Positions 38,684 through 44,759 of a DNA stretch of 44,759 bases are shown piece by piece (within the stretch, counting starts at the first letter, position 1; each line of letters opens with the position of its first letter). The notes beneath the pieces are model-generated. The model made no database searches, had not been told where the DNA came from, and was given only the letters and a program-made list of their open reading frames with translations. The DNA comes from Clostridia bacterium (GTDB taxonomy: Bacteria > Bacillota > Clostridia > Oscillospirales > Acutalibacteraceae). Made by a program: the position numbers and the translations under genes. The DNA is taken from NCBI GenBank assembly GCA_017465465.1, contig JAFTWE010000041.1, forward strand, positions 1-44,759, given 5' to 3'.

Positions 38684-40471
38684 ATGTATCGTTCACACGT
38701 ACTTGTCTGCGGCGGTACCGGCTGTACATCTTCTAACAGCGCGGCTATCATCGAAGCTCTTGAAAAAGAGATTGAAGCCAAGGGCCTCACAGACGAAGTA
38801 AAGGTTATTAAAACAGGCTGTTTCGGCCTTTGTGCTCTCGGCCCGATTATGGTTGTTTACCCCGAAGGCAGCTTCTACAGCGAAGTTAAGGTAGAAAATA
38901 TTCCCGAAATCGTTGAAGAGCATCTTCTCAAGGGCAGAATTGTTAAGCATCTTCTTTACGAAGAGACCACTCAGACCGAAGACATTAAATCAATCAATGA
39001 AACAAACTTCTACAAAAAGCAGAAGAGAGTTGCTCTTCGTAACTGCGGTGTTATCGACCCCGAAAACATCGAAGAGTATATAGCTATGGACGGTTACCAG
39101 GCTCTTGCAAAGGCTGTTACAGAAATGAGCCCTGAGCAGGTTATCGACGTAGTTAAAGATTCAGGTCTTCGCGGCCGTGGCGGCGGCGGATTCCCAACAG
39201 GTCTTAAATGGAGCTTCACAGCTAAAAACGCTGCTGACCAGAAATATGTTGTTTGTAACGCTGACGAAGGTGACCCCGGTGCATTTATGGACCGTTCAAT
39301 CCTTGAGGGTGACCCCCACTGCGTTATCGAAGCAATGGCAATCTGCGGTTACGCAACAGGCGCAACAGAGGGCTATGTTTATGTTCGTGCAGAGTACCCA
39401 ATCGCTGTTGGCAGACTTCAGAAGGCTATTGACGACGCAAGAGAATACGGCCTTTTAGGTAAAGATATTTTTGGCTCAGGCTTTGACTTTGACCTTCACA
39501 TCCGTCTTGGTGCAGGCGCATTCGTATGCGGTGAAGAAACTGCTCTTATGACATCAATCGAAGGCAACCGCGGTGAGCCAAGACCAAGACCTCCTTATCC
39601 TGCAGTTAAGGGTCTTTTTGCAAAGCCCACCACAGAAAATAACGTTGAAACCTTTGCCAACATTCCTCAGATTATTCTCCACGGTGCTGAATACTTCAAC
39701 ACAATGGGCACAGAAAAATCAAAGGGTACAAAGGTATTCGCTCTCGGCGGTAAAATCAACAACACAGGTCTTGTTGAAATCCCAATGGGTACCACACTTC
39801 GCGAAGTTATTGAAGACATCGGCGGCGGTATCCCCAACGGCAAAAAGTTCAAGGCTGTTCAGACAGGCGGTCCCTCAGGCGGATGTATTCCTGCAAGCCT
39901 TATGGATACAGCAATCGACTATGATAACCTCACAGCTCTCGGCTGTATGATTGGTTCAGGCGGACTTATCGTTATGGACGAAGACAACTGTATGGTTGAC
40001 ATCGCTAAGTTCTTCCTCGACTTCACAGTTGATGAATCCTGCGGTAAATGTACTCCCTGCCGTATCGGTACAAAGAGAATGATGGAAATTCTTGAAAAAA
40101 TCACCGACGGTAACGGTACTCTTGAAGACCTTGACGAGCTTGAAAGCCTCGCAAACTATATTAAAGAAAACTCACTCTGCGGCTTGGGTCAGACAGCTCC
40201 TAACCCTGTTCTTGCAACTCTTCGCTTCTTCCGTGACGAATATATTGCTCACGTTGTTGATAAGAAGTGCCCCGCAGGCGTATGTAAGAAGCTTATGAGC
40301 ATCTCAATCGTTGCAGACAAATGTAAGGGCTGTACTCTCTGCTCAAGAAAGTGCCCTGTTGGCGCTATCAGCGGAACAGTTAAGAATCCTCATGTTATCG
40401 ACCCTGCAAAGTGCATTAAGTGCGGCGTATGTATTGATACATGTAAGTTCGGCGCAATCGTAAAAGGTTAA
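38684..40471 (+). CDS. hydB: NADH-linked [FeFe]-hydrogenase subunit HydB (NuoF-like)
   Basis: 595 residues in order: thioredoxin-like [2Fe-2S] module (CGGTGCTSSNS, CFGLCALGP; about 1-90); NuoF core with FMN and NADH sites (GLRGRGGGGFPTGLKW, CNADEGDPGAFMDR, GAGAFVCGEETALMTSIEG; about 120-400); SLBB region; NuoF [4Fe-4S] motif (SCGKCTPCRIGTKRM, about 450-465); and a C-terminal 2x[4Fe-4S] ferredoxin (CKGCTLCSRKCPVGAI, CIKCGVCIDTCKFGAI, about 545-590). It binds FMN and oxidises NADH or bifurcates electrons. Bifurcation with ferredoxin versus simple NADH oxidation cannot be settled by eye. It has a strong AAGGAGG site and biased codons. Confidence 0.95.
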   Translation: MYRSHVLVCGGTGCTSSNSAAIIEALEKEIEAKGLTDEVKVIKTGCFGLCALGPIMVVYPEGSFYSEVKVENIPEIVEEHLLKGRIVKHLLYEETTQTEDIKSINETNFYKKQKRVALRNCGVIDPENIEEYIAMDGYQALAKAVTEMSPEQVIDVVKDSGLRGRGGGGFPTGLKWSFTAKNAADQKYVVCNADEGDPGAFMDRSILEGDPHCVIEAMAICGYATGATEGYVYVRAEYPIAVGRLQKAIDDAREYGLLGKDIFGSGFDFDLHIRLGAGAFVCGEETALMTSIEGNRGEPRPRPPYPAVKGLFAKPTTENNVETFANIPQIILHGAEYFNTMGTEKSKGTKVFALGGKINNTGLVEIPMGTTLREVIEDIGGGIPNGKKFKAVQTGGPSGGCIPASLMDTAIDYDNLTALGCMIGSGGLIVMDEDNCMVDIAKFFLDFTVDESCGKCTPCRIGTKRMMEILEKITDGNGTLEDLDELESLANYIKENSLCGLGQTAPNPVLATLRFFRDEYIAHVVDKKCPAGVCKKLMSISIVADKCKGCTLCSRKCPVGAISGTVKNPHVIDPAKCIKCGVCIDTCKFGAIVKG

Positions 40472-40489
40472 GAAAAGGAGCGTGTCATA

Positions 40490-42235
40490 ATGGAAATGGT
40501 AAATATTAAAATTAACGGCATGCCCTTGAGCGTGCCTAACGGTAGCACAATTCTCGAAGCTGCAAGATATGCAGGCATCGACATTCCTACCCTTTGCTAT
40601 ATGAAAGAAATCAACGAAATCGGCGCTTGCCGTATTTGTATGGTTGAAGTTAAGGGAGCAAGAAGCCTTGTTTCTGCTTGCGTTTTCCCTGTTAACGAGG
40701 GTATGGAAATTTTCACAAACTCAGAAAAGGTAAGAAAATCAAGAAAGACTACTCTTGAGCTTATCCTTTCAACTCATAACCGTGAGTGCCTCTCATGTGT
40801 AAGAAGCGGCAACTGTGAGCTTCAGGCTCTCTGCCTTGAATACGGTGTTGACAACCCCGGCCGTTTTGACGGTGCTCAGCCCGAATATGCTTTTGACGCT
40901 TCAATGTCTCACATGGTAAGAGATAACAGCAAGTGCGTTCTCTGCCGCCGCTGTGTTGCAGCTTGCGCAAACCAGGCTGTTTCAGTTATCGGCGCTAACG
41001 CCCGTGGTTTTGACACTCACATCGGCTCAGCCTTTGAGCTTGATATCAATAACTACGCTTGTATCGCTTGCGGTCAGTGTATTGTTAACTGCCCCACAGG
41101 TGCTCTTTATGAAACTGACGATACAGCAAAGGTTCTTGCAGCTATCAACGACCCTGAAAAGTTCGTTGTTGTTCAGACTGCTCCTGCTGTTCGTGCTGCT
41201 CTCGGTGAAGAGTTCGGCTACGAAATCGGCACAGATGTTGAAGGCAAAATGGCTGCAGCTCTCCGTCGCCTTGGCTTTGACAAGGTATTTGACACCAACT
41301 TCTCAGCTGACCTTACAATTATGGAAGAGTCACACGAGCTTGTTGAAAGAGTTAAGAACGGCGGCGTTCTTCCTATGATTACTTCCTGCTCACCAGGTTG
41401 GATTAAATACTGTGAGCATTATTATCCTGACCAGCTCGACCACCTTTCAACCTGTAAGTCACCTCAGCAGATGTTCGGTGCAACCATCAAAACATGGTAT
41501 GCTCAGAATATGGGTATTGACCCTGCAAACATTTACAGCGTAAGCGTAATGCCCTGTACTGCAAAGAAATTTGAGGTTGGCAGAGATGACCAGAGCGCTT
41601 CAGGCTTTGCTGATGTTGACGCTTCAATCACAACTCGCGAGCTTGCAAGAATGATTAAGGGCGCAGGCATCAACTTCCGTCTTCTTCCTGAAGAGCAGTT
41701 TGACAATCCTCTCGGCGAGGGCACAGGTGCCGCAGTTATCTTCGGCGCAACAGGTGGTGTTATGGAGGCAGCTCTCCGTACAGCAGTTAAGGCTCTCACA
41801 GGTGAAGAGGCAGCAGACCCCGAATTCACAGAGGTTCGCGGTATGCAGGGTGTTAAGGAAGCAACATATTCTGTTGGCGGTCTTGATATTAAAGTTTGCG
41901 TAGCAAGCGGAACAAAGAACGCTAAAGCGGTTATGGAAAAGGTTAAGTCAGGCGAATGTGATTACACATTCATCGAGATTATGGGTTGTCCCGGCGGTTG
42001 TATCAACGGCGGCGGTCAGCCTCACCAGCCTGCTTCAGTTGTTAACTCAGTTGACATCAAGGCTCTTCGTGCATCAGTTCTTTATAAGAGCGATGCAAAC
42101 AAGGATGTTCGTGTTTCACACGAAAACAGCGCTGTTAAGAGAGTTTATGATGAATTCTTCGGTGAACCCGGCAGCCACAAGGCTCATGAAGTTCTCCATA
42201 CAAGCTATGTAAAGAGAAGCCTTTACAACGACTGA
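40490..42235 (+). CDS. hydA: NADH-linked [FeFe]-hydrogenase catalytic subunit HydA
   Basis: 581 residues. N-terminal plant-type [2Fe-2S] (LCYMKEINEIGACRICMVEV), His-Cys3 [4Fe-4S] (HNRECLSCVRSGNC), two [4Fe-4S] clusters (CVLCRRCVAAC and CIACGQCIVNCP), then the H-cluster domain and a small-subunit-like C-terminus ending HTSYVKR. The H-cluster motifs are TSCSPGW (C300, S301), MPCTAKKFE and EIMGCPGGCINGGG. The second Cys of the classical TSCCP is Ser here. It makes H2 from NADH-derived (and perhaps ferredoxin) electrons in the cytoplasm and is close to the trimeric HydABC type, probably group A6. Maturation genes hydE, hydF and hydG are not in the window. Biased codons, terminator directly after. 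Confidence 0.95.
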   Translation: MEMVNIKINGMPLSVPNGSTILEAARYAGIDIPTLCYMKEINEIGACRICMVEVKGARSLVSACVFPVNEGMEIFTNSEKVRKSRKTTLELILSTHNRECLSCVRSGNCELQALCLEYGVDNPGRFDGAQPEYAFDASMSHMVRDNSKCVLCRRCVAACANQAVSVIGANARGFDTHIGSAFELDINNYACIACGQCIVNCPTGALYETDDTAKVLAAINDPEKFVVVQTAPAVRAALGEEFGYEIGTDVEGKMAAALRRLGFDKVFDTNFSADLTIMEESHELVERVKNGGVLPMITSCSPGWIKYCEHYYPDQLDHLSTCKSPQQMFGATIKTWYAQNMGIDPANIYSVSVMPCTAKKFEVGRDDQSASGFADVDASITTRELARMIKGAGINFRLLPEEQFDNPLGEGTGAAVIFGATGGVMEAALRTAVKALTGEEAADPEFTEVRGMQGVKEATYSVGGLDIKVCVASGTKNAKAVMEKVKSGECDYTFIEIMGCPGGCINGGGQPHQPASVVNSVDIKALRASVLYKSDANKDVRVSHENSAVKRVYDEFFGEPGSHKAHEVLHTSYVKRSLYND

Positions 42236-42246
42236 TTAAAACTATA

Positions 42247-42276
42247 AGAACCTGAGTTTCGGCTCAGGTTCTTTTT
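42247..42276 (+). terminator. Terminator of the hydABC operon
   Basis: Perfect AGAACCTGAG/CTCAGGTTCT hairpin, loop TTTCGG, then TTTT. Confidence 0.9.
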
Positions 42277-42277
42277 C

Positions 42278-42306
42278 TTGCAAAAAGCAGACTTAAATGC
42301 TATTAT
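42278..42306 (+). promoter_or_regulatory. Promoter of the S51 peptidase gene
   Basis: TTGCAA (42278-42283), 17-bp spacer, TATTAT (42301-42306) with TGC extension, directly behind the terminator. Confidence 0.68.
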
Positions 42307-42335
42307 AAAATCACTAAAGTTTTGGAGTGATATTT

Positions 42336-43040
42336 ATGGGTAAGATTGTTGCCATTGGCGGCGGAAGATATGATAACGGAGAAATTACCAATATAATCGG
42401 TGATATTGTTTCTCTTTGTGATAAAGAAAATCCAAAAATGCTGTTTTTGCCGACAGCAGGCTTTGACGATGTTGAGGGTGACCAGTATATGGAGCAGGCT
42501 TTTCGTGATAACGGCTGTTCTACCGACAGACTGTTTTTAACCGACAAATCTCTTACGGAGGAAGATGTTAAAAATGCCATTCTCTCAGCCGACATAATTT
42601 ATGCGGGCGGAGGTAATCTTGAATTCTTAATGAACACATGGAAGGAAACTAAGGCCGACAAATACCTGCGTGAAGCTTATGACAAGGGCATCATTCTTTC
42701 GGGCTACAGCTCGGGGGCTATGTGTTGGTTTGACTCGGGCTATGATGACTGCGGACCTGACCATTCTTTTGTGTTTATTGAATGCCTCGGTATTCTTCCG
42801 TTTTGCAACTGCCCCCATTTTCAGGGCGGTAACTGGCCCAGCTTCGGTGAAGCAATTAAAACCCGAGACGAATACGGAATTGCTGTGGATAACGGTGCGG
42901 CAATCGTATTTAACGAGGGAGAGGTTTACTGCGTAAACGGTAATGAAGACGGTGATGTATATTTCATCGACAAAAAAGACAGCTACAAGCAAATCAACAT
43001 TACCGAAAATGCAGAAATTGTTAAAAATTTTTTAAAGTGA
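42336..43040 (+). CDS. Peptidase S51 (PepE-like)
   Basis: 234 residues, cytoplasmic. Family S51 includes alpha-aspartyl dipeptidase and cyanophycinase. The nucleophile Ser lies in the elbow LSGYSSGAMCWF, preceded by YAGGGNLEFLMNTW and the N-terminal VAIGGGRYDNGE; the catalytic His may be in PHFQGGNW. It cleaves dipeptides or small peptides with an N-terminal acidic residue in known members; the substrate here is not determined. The start at 42336 is preceded by GGAGTGA; an in-frame GTG at 42327 belongs to that site. It has its own promoter, and the sigma factor gene follows after 51 bp. Confidence 0.88.
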   Translation: MGKIVAIGGGRYDNGEITNIIGDIVSLCDKENPKMLFLPTAGFDDVEGDQYMEQAFRDNGCSTDRLFLTDKSLTEEDVKNAILSADIIYAGGGNLEFLMNTWKETKADKYLREAYDKGIILSGYSSGAMCWFDSGYDDCGPDHSFVFIECLGILPFCNCPHFQGGNWPSFGEAIKTRDEYGIAVDNGAAIVFNEGEVYCVNGNEDGDVYFIDKKDSYKQINITENAEIVKNFLK

Positions 43041-43091
43041 TGCAATAATTCATCGTTGTGAATCGTTTTATTGGTGAAAGGAGGAATGGTC

Positions 43092-43577
43092 ATGACCGTT
43101 TTTATTAAGGGAAAGGACGCTTTCTCATTTGCTTTTAAGCAATTTACCGACACCGTTTACCGAGTTGCCTTACATAACACAGCCAATTCTTCCGATGCGG
43201 AGGATGTAACTCAGGAGGTTTTTATAAAACTCCTTGAGTCGGGCAAGACATTCCGTGACGGTGAACACCTTAAGGCCTGGCTTATCAGAGTGACCGTTAA
43301 CCTTTGCCGTGACAGATTCAGAAAATCCAACCGTGAAACTCCAGTTGAAAATGTGTTTTCTTTTAAATCAAAGGAAGAAAAACCCGATGTTTTAGAGGCG
43401 GTGAAGTCGTTGCCCGAAAATTACCGCAACACCATTTACCTTCATTATTACGAGGGATATACCGCAAAAGAAATCGGCAAAATTCTCGGCGCAAAAGAAA
43501 ATACGGTTTTGTCTTGGCTCAGCCGCGGTCGTGAGGCCTTGCGAAAAGAACTTGACGGAGGTTTTGACGATGAATAA
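43092..43577 (+). CDS. ECF-type sigma-70 family factor
   Basis: 161 residues. Region 2 spans about 12-75 (FKQFTDTVYRVALHNTA, SDAEDVTQEVFIKLLE, LKAWLIRVTVNLCRDRFR), and region 4 about 100-155 (LPENYRNTIYLHYYEGYTAKEIGKILGA, NTVLSWLSRGREALRKEL). There is no region 3, as is normal for extracytoplasmic-function sigma factors. The ATG at 43092 lies 7 bases after GGAGG (43080-43084). Its stop overlaps the next gene by 8 bp. That gene encodes a membrane protein, the usual layout for a sigma factor with its membrane-bound partner or regulator. The stimulus is unknown. Confidence 0.9.
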   Translation: MTVFIKGKDAFSFAFKQFTDTVYRVALHNTANSSDAEDVTQEVFIKLLESGKTFRDGEHLKAWLIRVTVNLCRDRFRKSNRETPVENVFSFKSKEEKPDVLEAVKSLPENYRNTIYLHYYEGYTAKEIGKILGAKENTVLSWLSRGREALRKELDGGFDDE

Positions 43578-44586
43578 AAAAGATTATATCAAGGCGGTAG
43601 ATAACATCACCGCTCCCCAAGAGCTTCTTGACAGAATTGAAGCCCTTGACCCGCCTAAGAAAAAGAAAGCTCCCGTGTGGAAAACCGTTACAGCCGTAGC
43701 CGCTTGCTTTGTTGCGGTGATAATTGCTTTTTCGGGAATTATGGGCTCCACCCTTAAAGCAGAAAGCGAAGATTCGTTGAATTTAAAGGTTGAAAACGGC
43801 TACAATTATTATTCCGATGATTCTCTTGAAGATGCAGTTGCCGACGGCGGCTCTTTTACTACTCAATCCACAGGCGGAACGGGGAGTTCAAGCGTAAACA
43901 CAAGCGCGAAAGCCCCAAACCGCAAGATTGTAAAAACCGCATCAATCAGCATCCGCACCAAAAATTATGACACATTCATAACCGCCCTTAATCAGAAGAT
44001 TGAGCAATGCGGCGGCTACATTGAGCAAAGTCAGGAGCATAACTACGACAACGCTTCAAACAGATTTGCCAATATGGATGTGAGAATTCCTGCAGAGAAT
44101 CTTGATAAATTTATTGAGGAGCTTGCAGTTATAGGCACAATCACTTCAAAGGCAATCACCAGCGACGATATTACCGATTCATACATTGATGTTGAAAGCC
44201 GAATAAATGCCCTGGAAACCGAAGAAAAAACACTTCTGGGAATTCTTGAAAAGGCAGAAAACCTCAGCGATGTTATTGAGCTTCAGGACCGACTTTCACA
44301 AGTCCGTGCTGACCTTGAAAGCCTTAAAGCGCAAAAGCAAAGCTACGACGGTATGATTTCGTATTCAGGGGTTTCACTTGAAATCAACGAGGTTGAGCGG
44401 GTTGTGGAAAGTGATGACACCTTCCTTGGTGAAGTGAAAGAAAAGCTGATGAATAACCTCTATGATTTGGGTGATTTCTTCCGTGAGCTTGCCATTAACC
44501 TCATTGCCGCTTTGCCCTATATCGCAATAATCGGCGTGGTTGCAGGTGTTGTGATTGTTATTGTTAAAAAAGTAAGACGAAGATAA
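43570..44586 (+). CDS. DUF4349 membrane protein, probable partner of the sigma factor
   Basis: 338 residues. A short cytoplasmic N-terminus with conserved helical KDYIKAVDNITAPQELLDRI, a membrane helix at about 37-57, a Ser/Thr/Gly-rich linker (SFTTQSTGGTGSSSVNTSAK, near 97-120), and then a DUF4349 domain (about 122-305: KTASISIRTKNYDTFI, CGGYIEQSQEH, DVRIPAENLDKFIEEL, and a coiled coil with LQDRLSQVRADLESLKAQ). A second membrane helix lies at about 310-333, followed by KKVRRR. So the DUF4349 domain is outside and both ends inside. The N-terminus could bind the sigma factor as an anti-sigma domain, though the classical HCC zinc motif is absent. The ATG at 43570 has GGAGG eight bases upstream and overlaps the sigma gene. 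Confidence 0.82.
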   Translation: MNKKDYIKAVDNITAPQELLDRIEALDPPKKKKAPVWKTVTAVAACFVAVIIAFSGIMGSTLKAESEDSLNLKVENGYNYYSDDSLEDAVADGGSFTTQSTGGTGSSSVNTSAKAPNRKIVKTASISIRTKNYDTFITALNQKIEQCGGYIEQSQEHNYDNASNRFANMDVRIPAENLDKFIEELAVIGTITSKAITSDDITDSYIDVESRINALETEEKTLLGILEKAENLSDVIELQDRLSQVRADLESLKAQKQSYDGMISYSGVSLEINEVERVVESDDTFLGEVKEKLMNNLYDLGDFFRELAINLIAALPYIAIIGVVAGVVIVIVKKVRRR

Positions 44587-44593
44587 AAATAAA

Positions 44594-44621
44594 AGCGATG
44601 AAAGTCTAATCTTTCATCGCT
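44594..44621. terminator. Hairpin after the DUF4349 gene
   Basis: Perfect AGCGATGAAAG/CTTTCATCGCT stem, loop TCTAAT. No T-run on the plus strand; on the minus strand it is followed by TTTTATTTTT. It may act mainly against antisense readthrough. Confidence 0.6.
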
Positions 44622-44634
44622 CAGACTGCTGACA

Positions 44635-44672
44635 AACCCTCGTTTCAGGAATGATTCGAGGGTTGTTTTTTT
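44635..44672 (+). terminator. Terminator of the sigma/DUF4349 operon
   Basis: AACCCTCG/CGAGGGTT stem, then GTTTTTTT. Confidence 0.85.
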
Positions 44673-44684
44673 GAAAATCAAGTA

Positions 44685-44727
44685 AAAATAGCAATGTATT
44701 ATCCACAACACATTGCTATTTTTTTTA
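44685..44727. terminator. Third hairpin at the window end
   Basis: AAAATAGCAATGT/ACATTGCTATTTT stem with T-runs on both strands. It may end a minus-strand gene that starts beyond the window. Confidence 0.7.
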
Positions 44728-44759
44728 TATTCTGTGCAGCAGCCGTGAGCAGACATTGT

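Noticed and set aside
1..44759. CRISPR arrays, prophage genes, classical insertion sequences, rRNA genes and known riboswitches.
   Set aside because: I looked for regular direct repeats with spacers, integrase, transposase, capsid or terminase genes and conserved RNA motifs and saw none.

Overview
The window looks like chromosomal DNA of a strictly anaerobic, fermenting member of the Clostridia, most likely a gut Oscillospirales/Ruminococcaceae-type bacterium. The grounds are a trimeric NADH-linked [FeFe]-hydrogenase (HydABC), a flavodiiron (FprA) oxygen/NO scavenger, several secreted or membrane-bound glycan hydrolases, a bacterial-type SecA and GAPDH, strong AGGAGG-type ribosome sites, and sigma-A-type promoters that almost all have a 17-bp spacer. 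The species cannot be named from sequence alone. Genes lie on both strands in short operons separated by clear hairpin terminators. No prophage, CRISPR array or classical insertion sequence is visible.

Layout. 1-4150: tRNA-Arg(CCT), then a two-gene carbohydrate operon (membrane-anchored beta-helix protein, secreted GH16 glucanase). 4150-9760: a signalling and membrane cluster around an OmpR-type two-component system, with a tiny 11-residue-repeat protein, two paralogous two-helix membrane proteins, an 8-helix protein and a large membrane-anchored extracellular protein. Two of its promoters carry the same 11-bp-spaced direct repeats, so the response regulator probably controls both. 9780-11730: an XRE-TPR regulator, a REP/MITE-like repeat, and an EEP-family phosphohydrolase. 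11730-16260: fprA with a ZIP metal transporter (minus), glyA (plus), alr (minus). 16330-18530: two membrane-associated proteins of unknown role (minus). 18600-26780: GH92 mannosidase, gap, a pseudouridine synthase, a DUF559 gene enclosed by hairpin repeats, a GH98-like secreted protein, and a Na/Pi-type transporter. 27000-33640: glycerol-1-phosphate dehydrogenase, secA, dCMP deaminase, and a secreted alpha/beta-hydrolase-like protein with a Cys at the nucleophile elbow.

33750-42240 is the most coherent part. It starts with a cassette of DRTGG protein, RsbW-like ATPase, hydrogenase-like iron-sulfur protein lacking the proton-relay cysteine, second DRTGG protein and PHP phosphoesterase. This is followed, from its own promoter, by hydC, a HATPase-only protein, a 2Fe-2S thioredoxin-like protein with only three cysteines, hydB and hydA. 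The catalytic genes reoxidise NADH by making H2. The upstream genes look like a redox or H2 sensing and partner-switching system, but that role is inferred. 42240-44759: an S51 peptidase and an ECF sigma factor with an overlapping DUF4349 membrane protein that is probably its partner.

The strongest candidates for undescribed biology are (1) the DUF559 gene inside inverted composite hairpins with an ORF-less relative of the repeat 12 kb away, (2) the hydrogenase-linked sensor cassette, and (3) the 11-residue-repeat protein in the two-component cluster. All functions are read from motifs by eye; no database search was possible.
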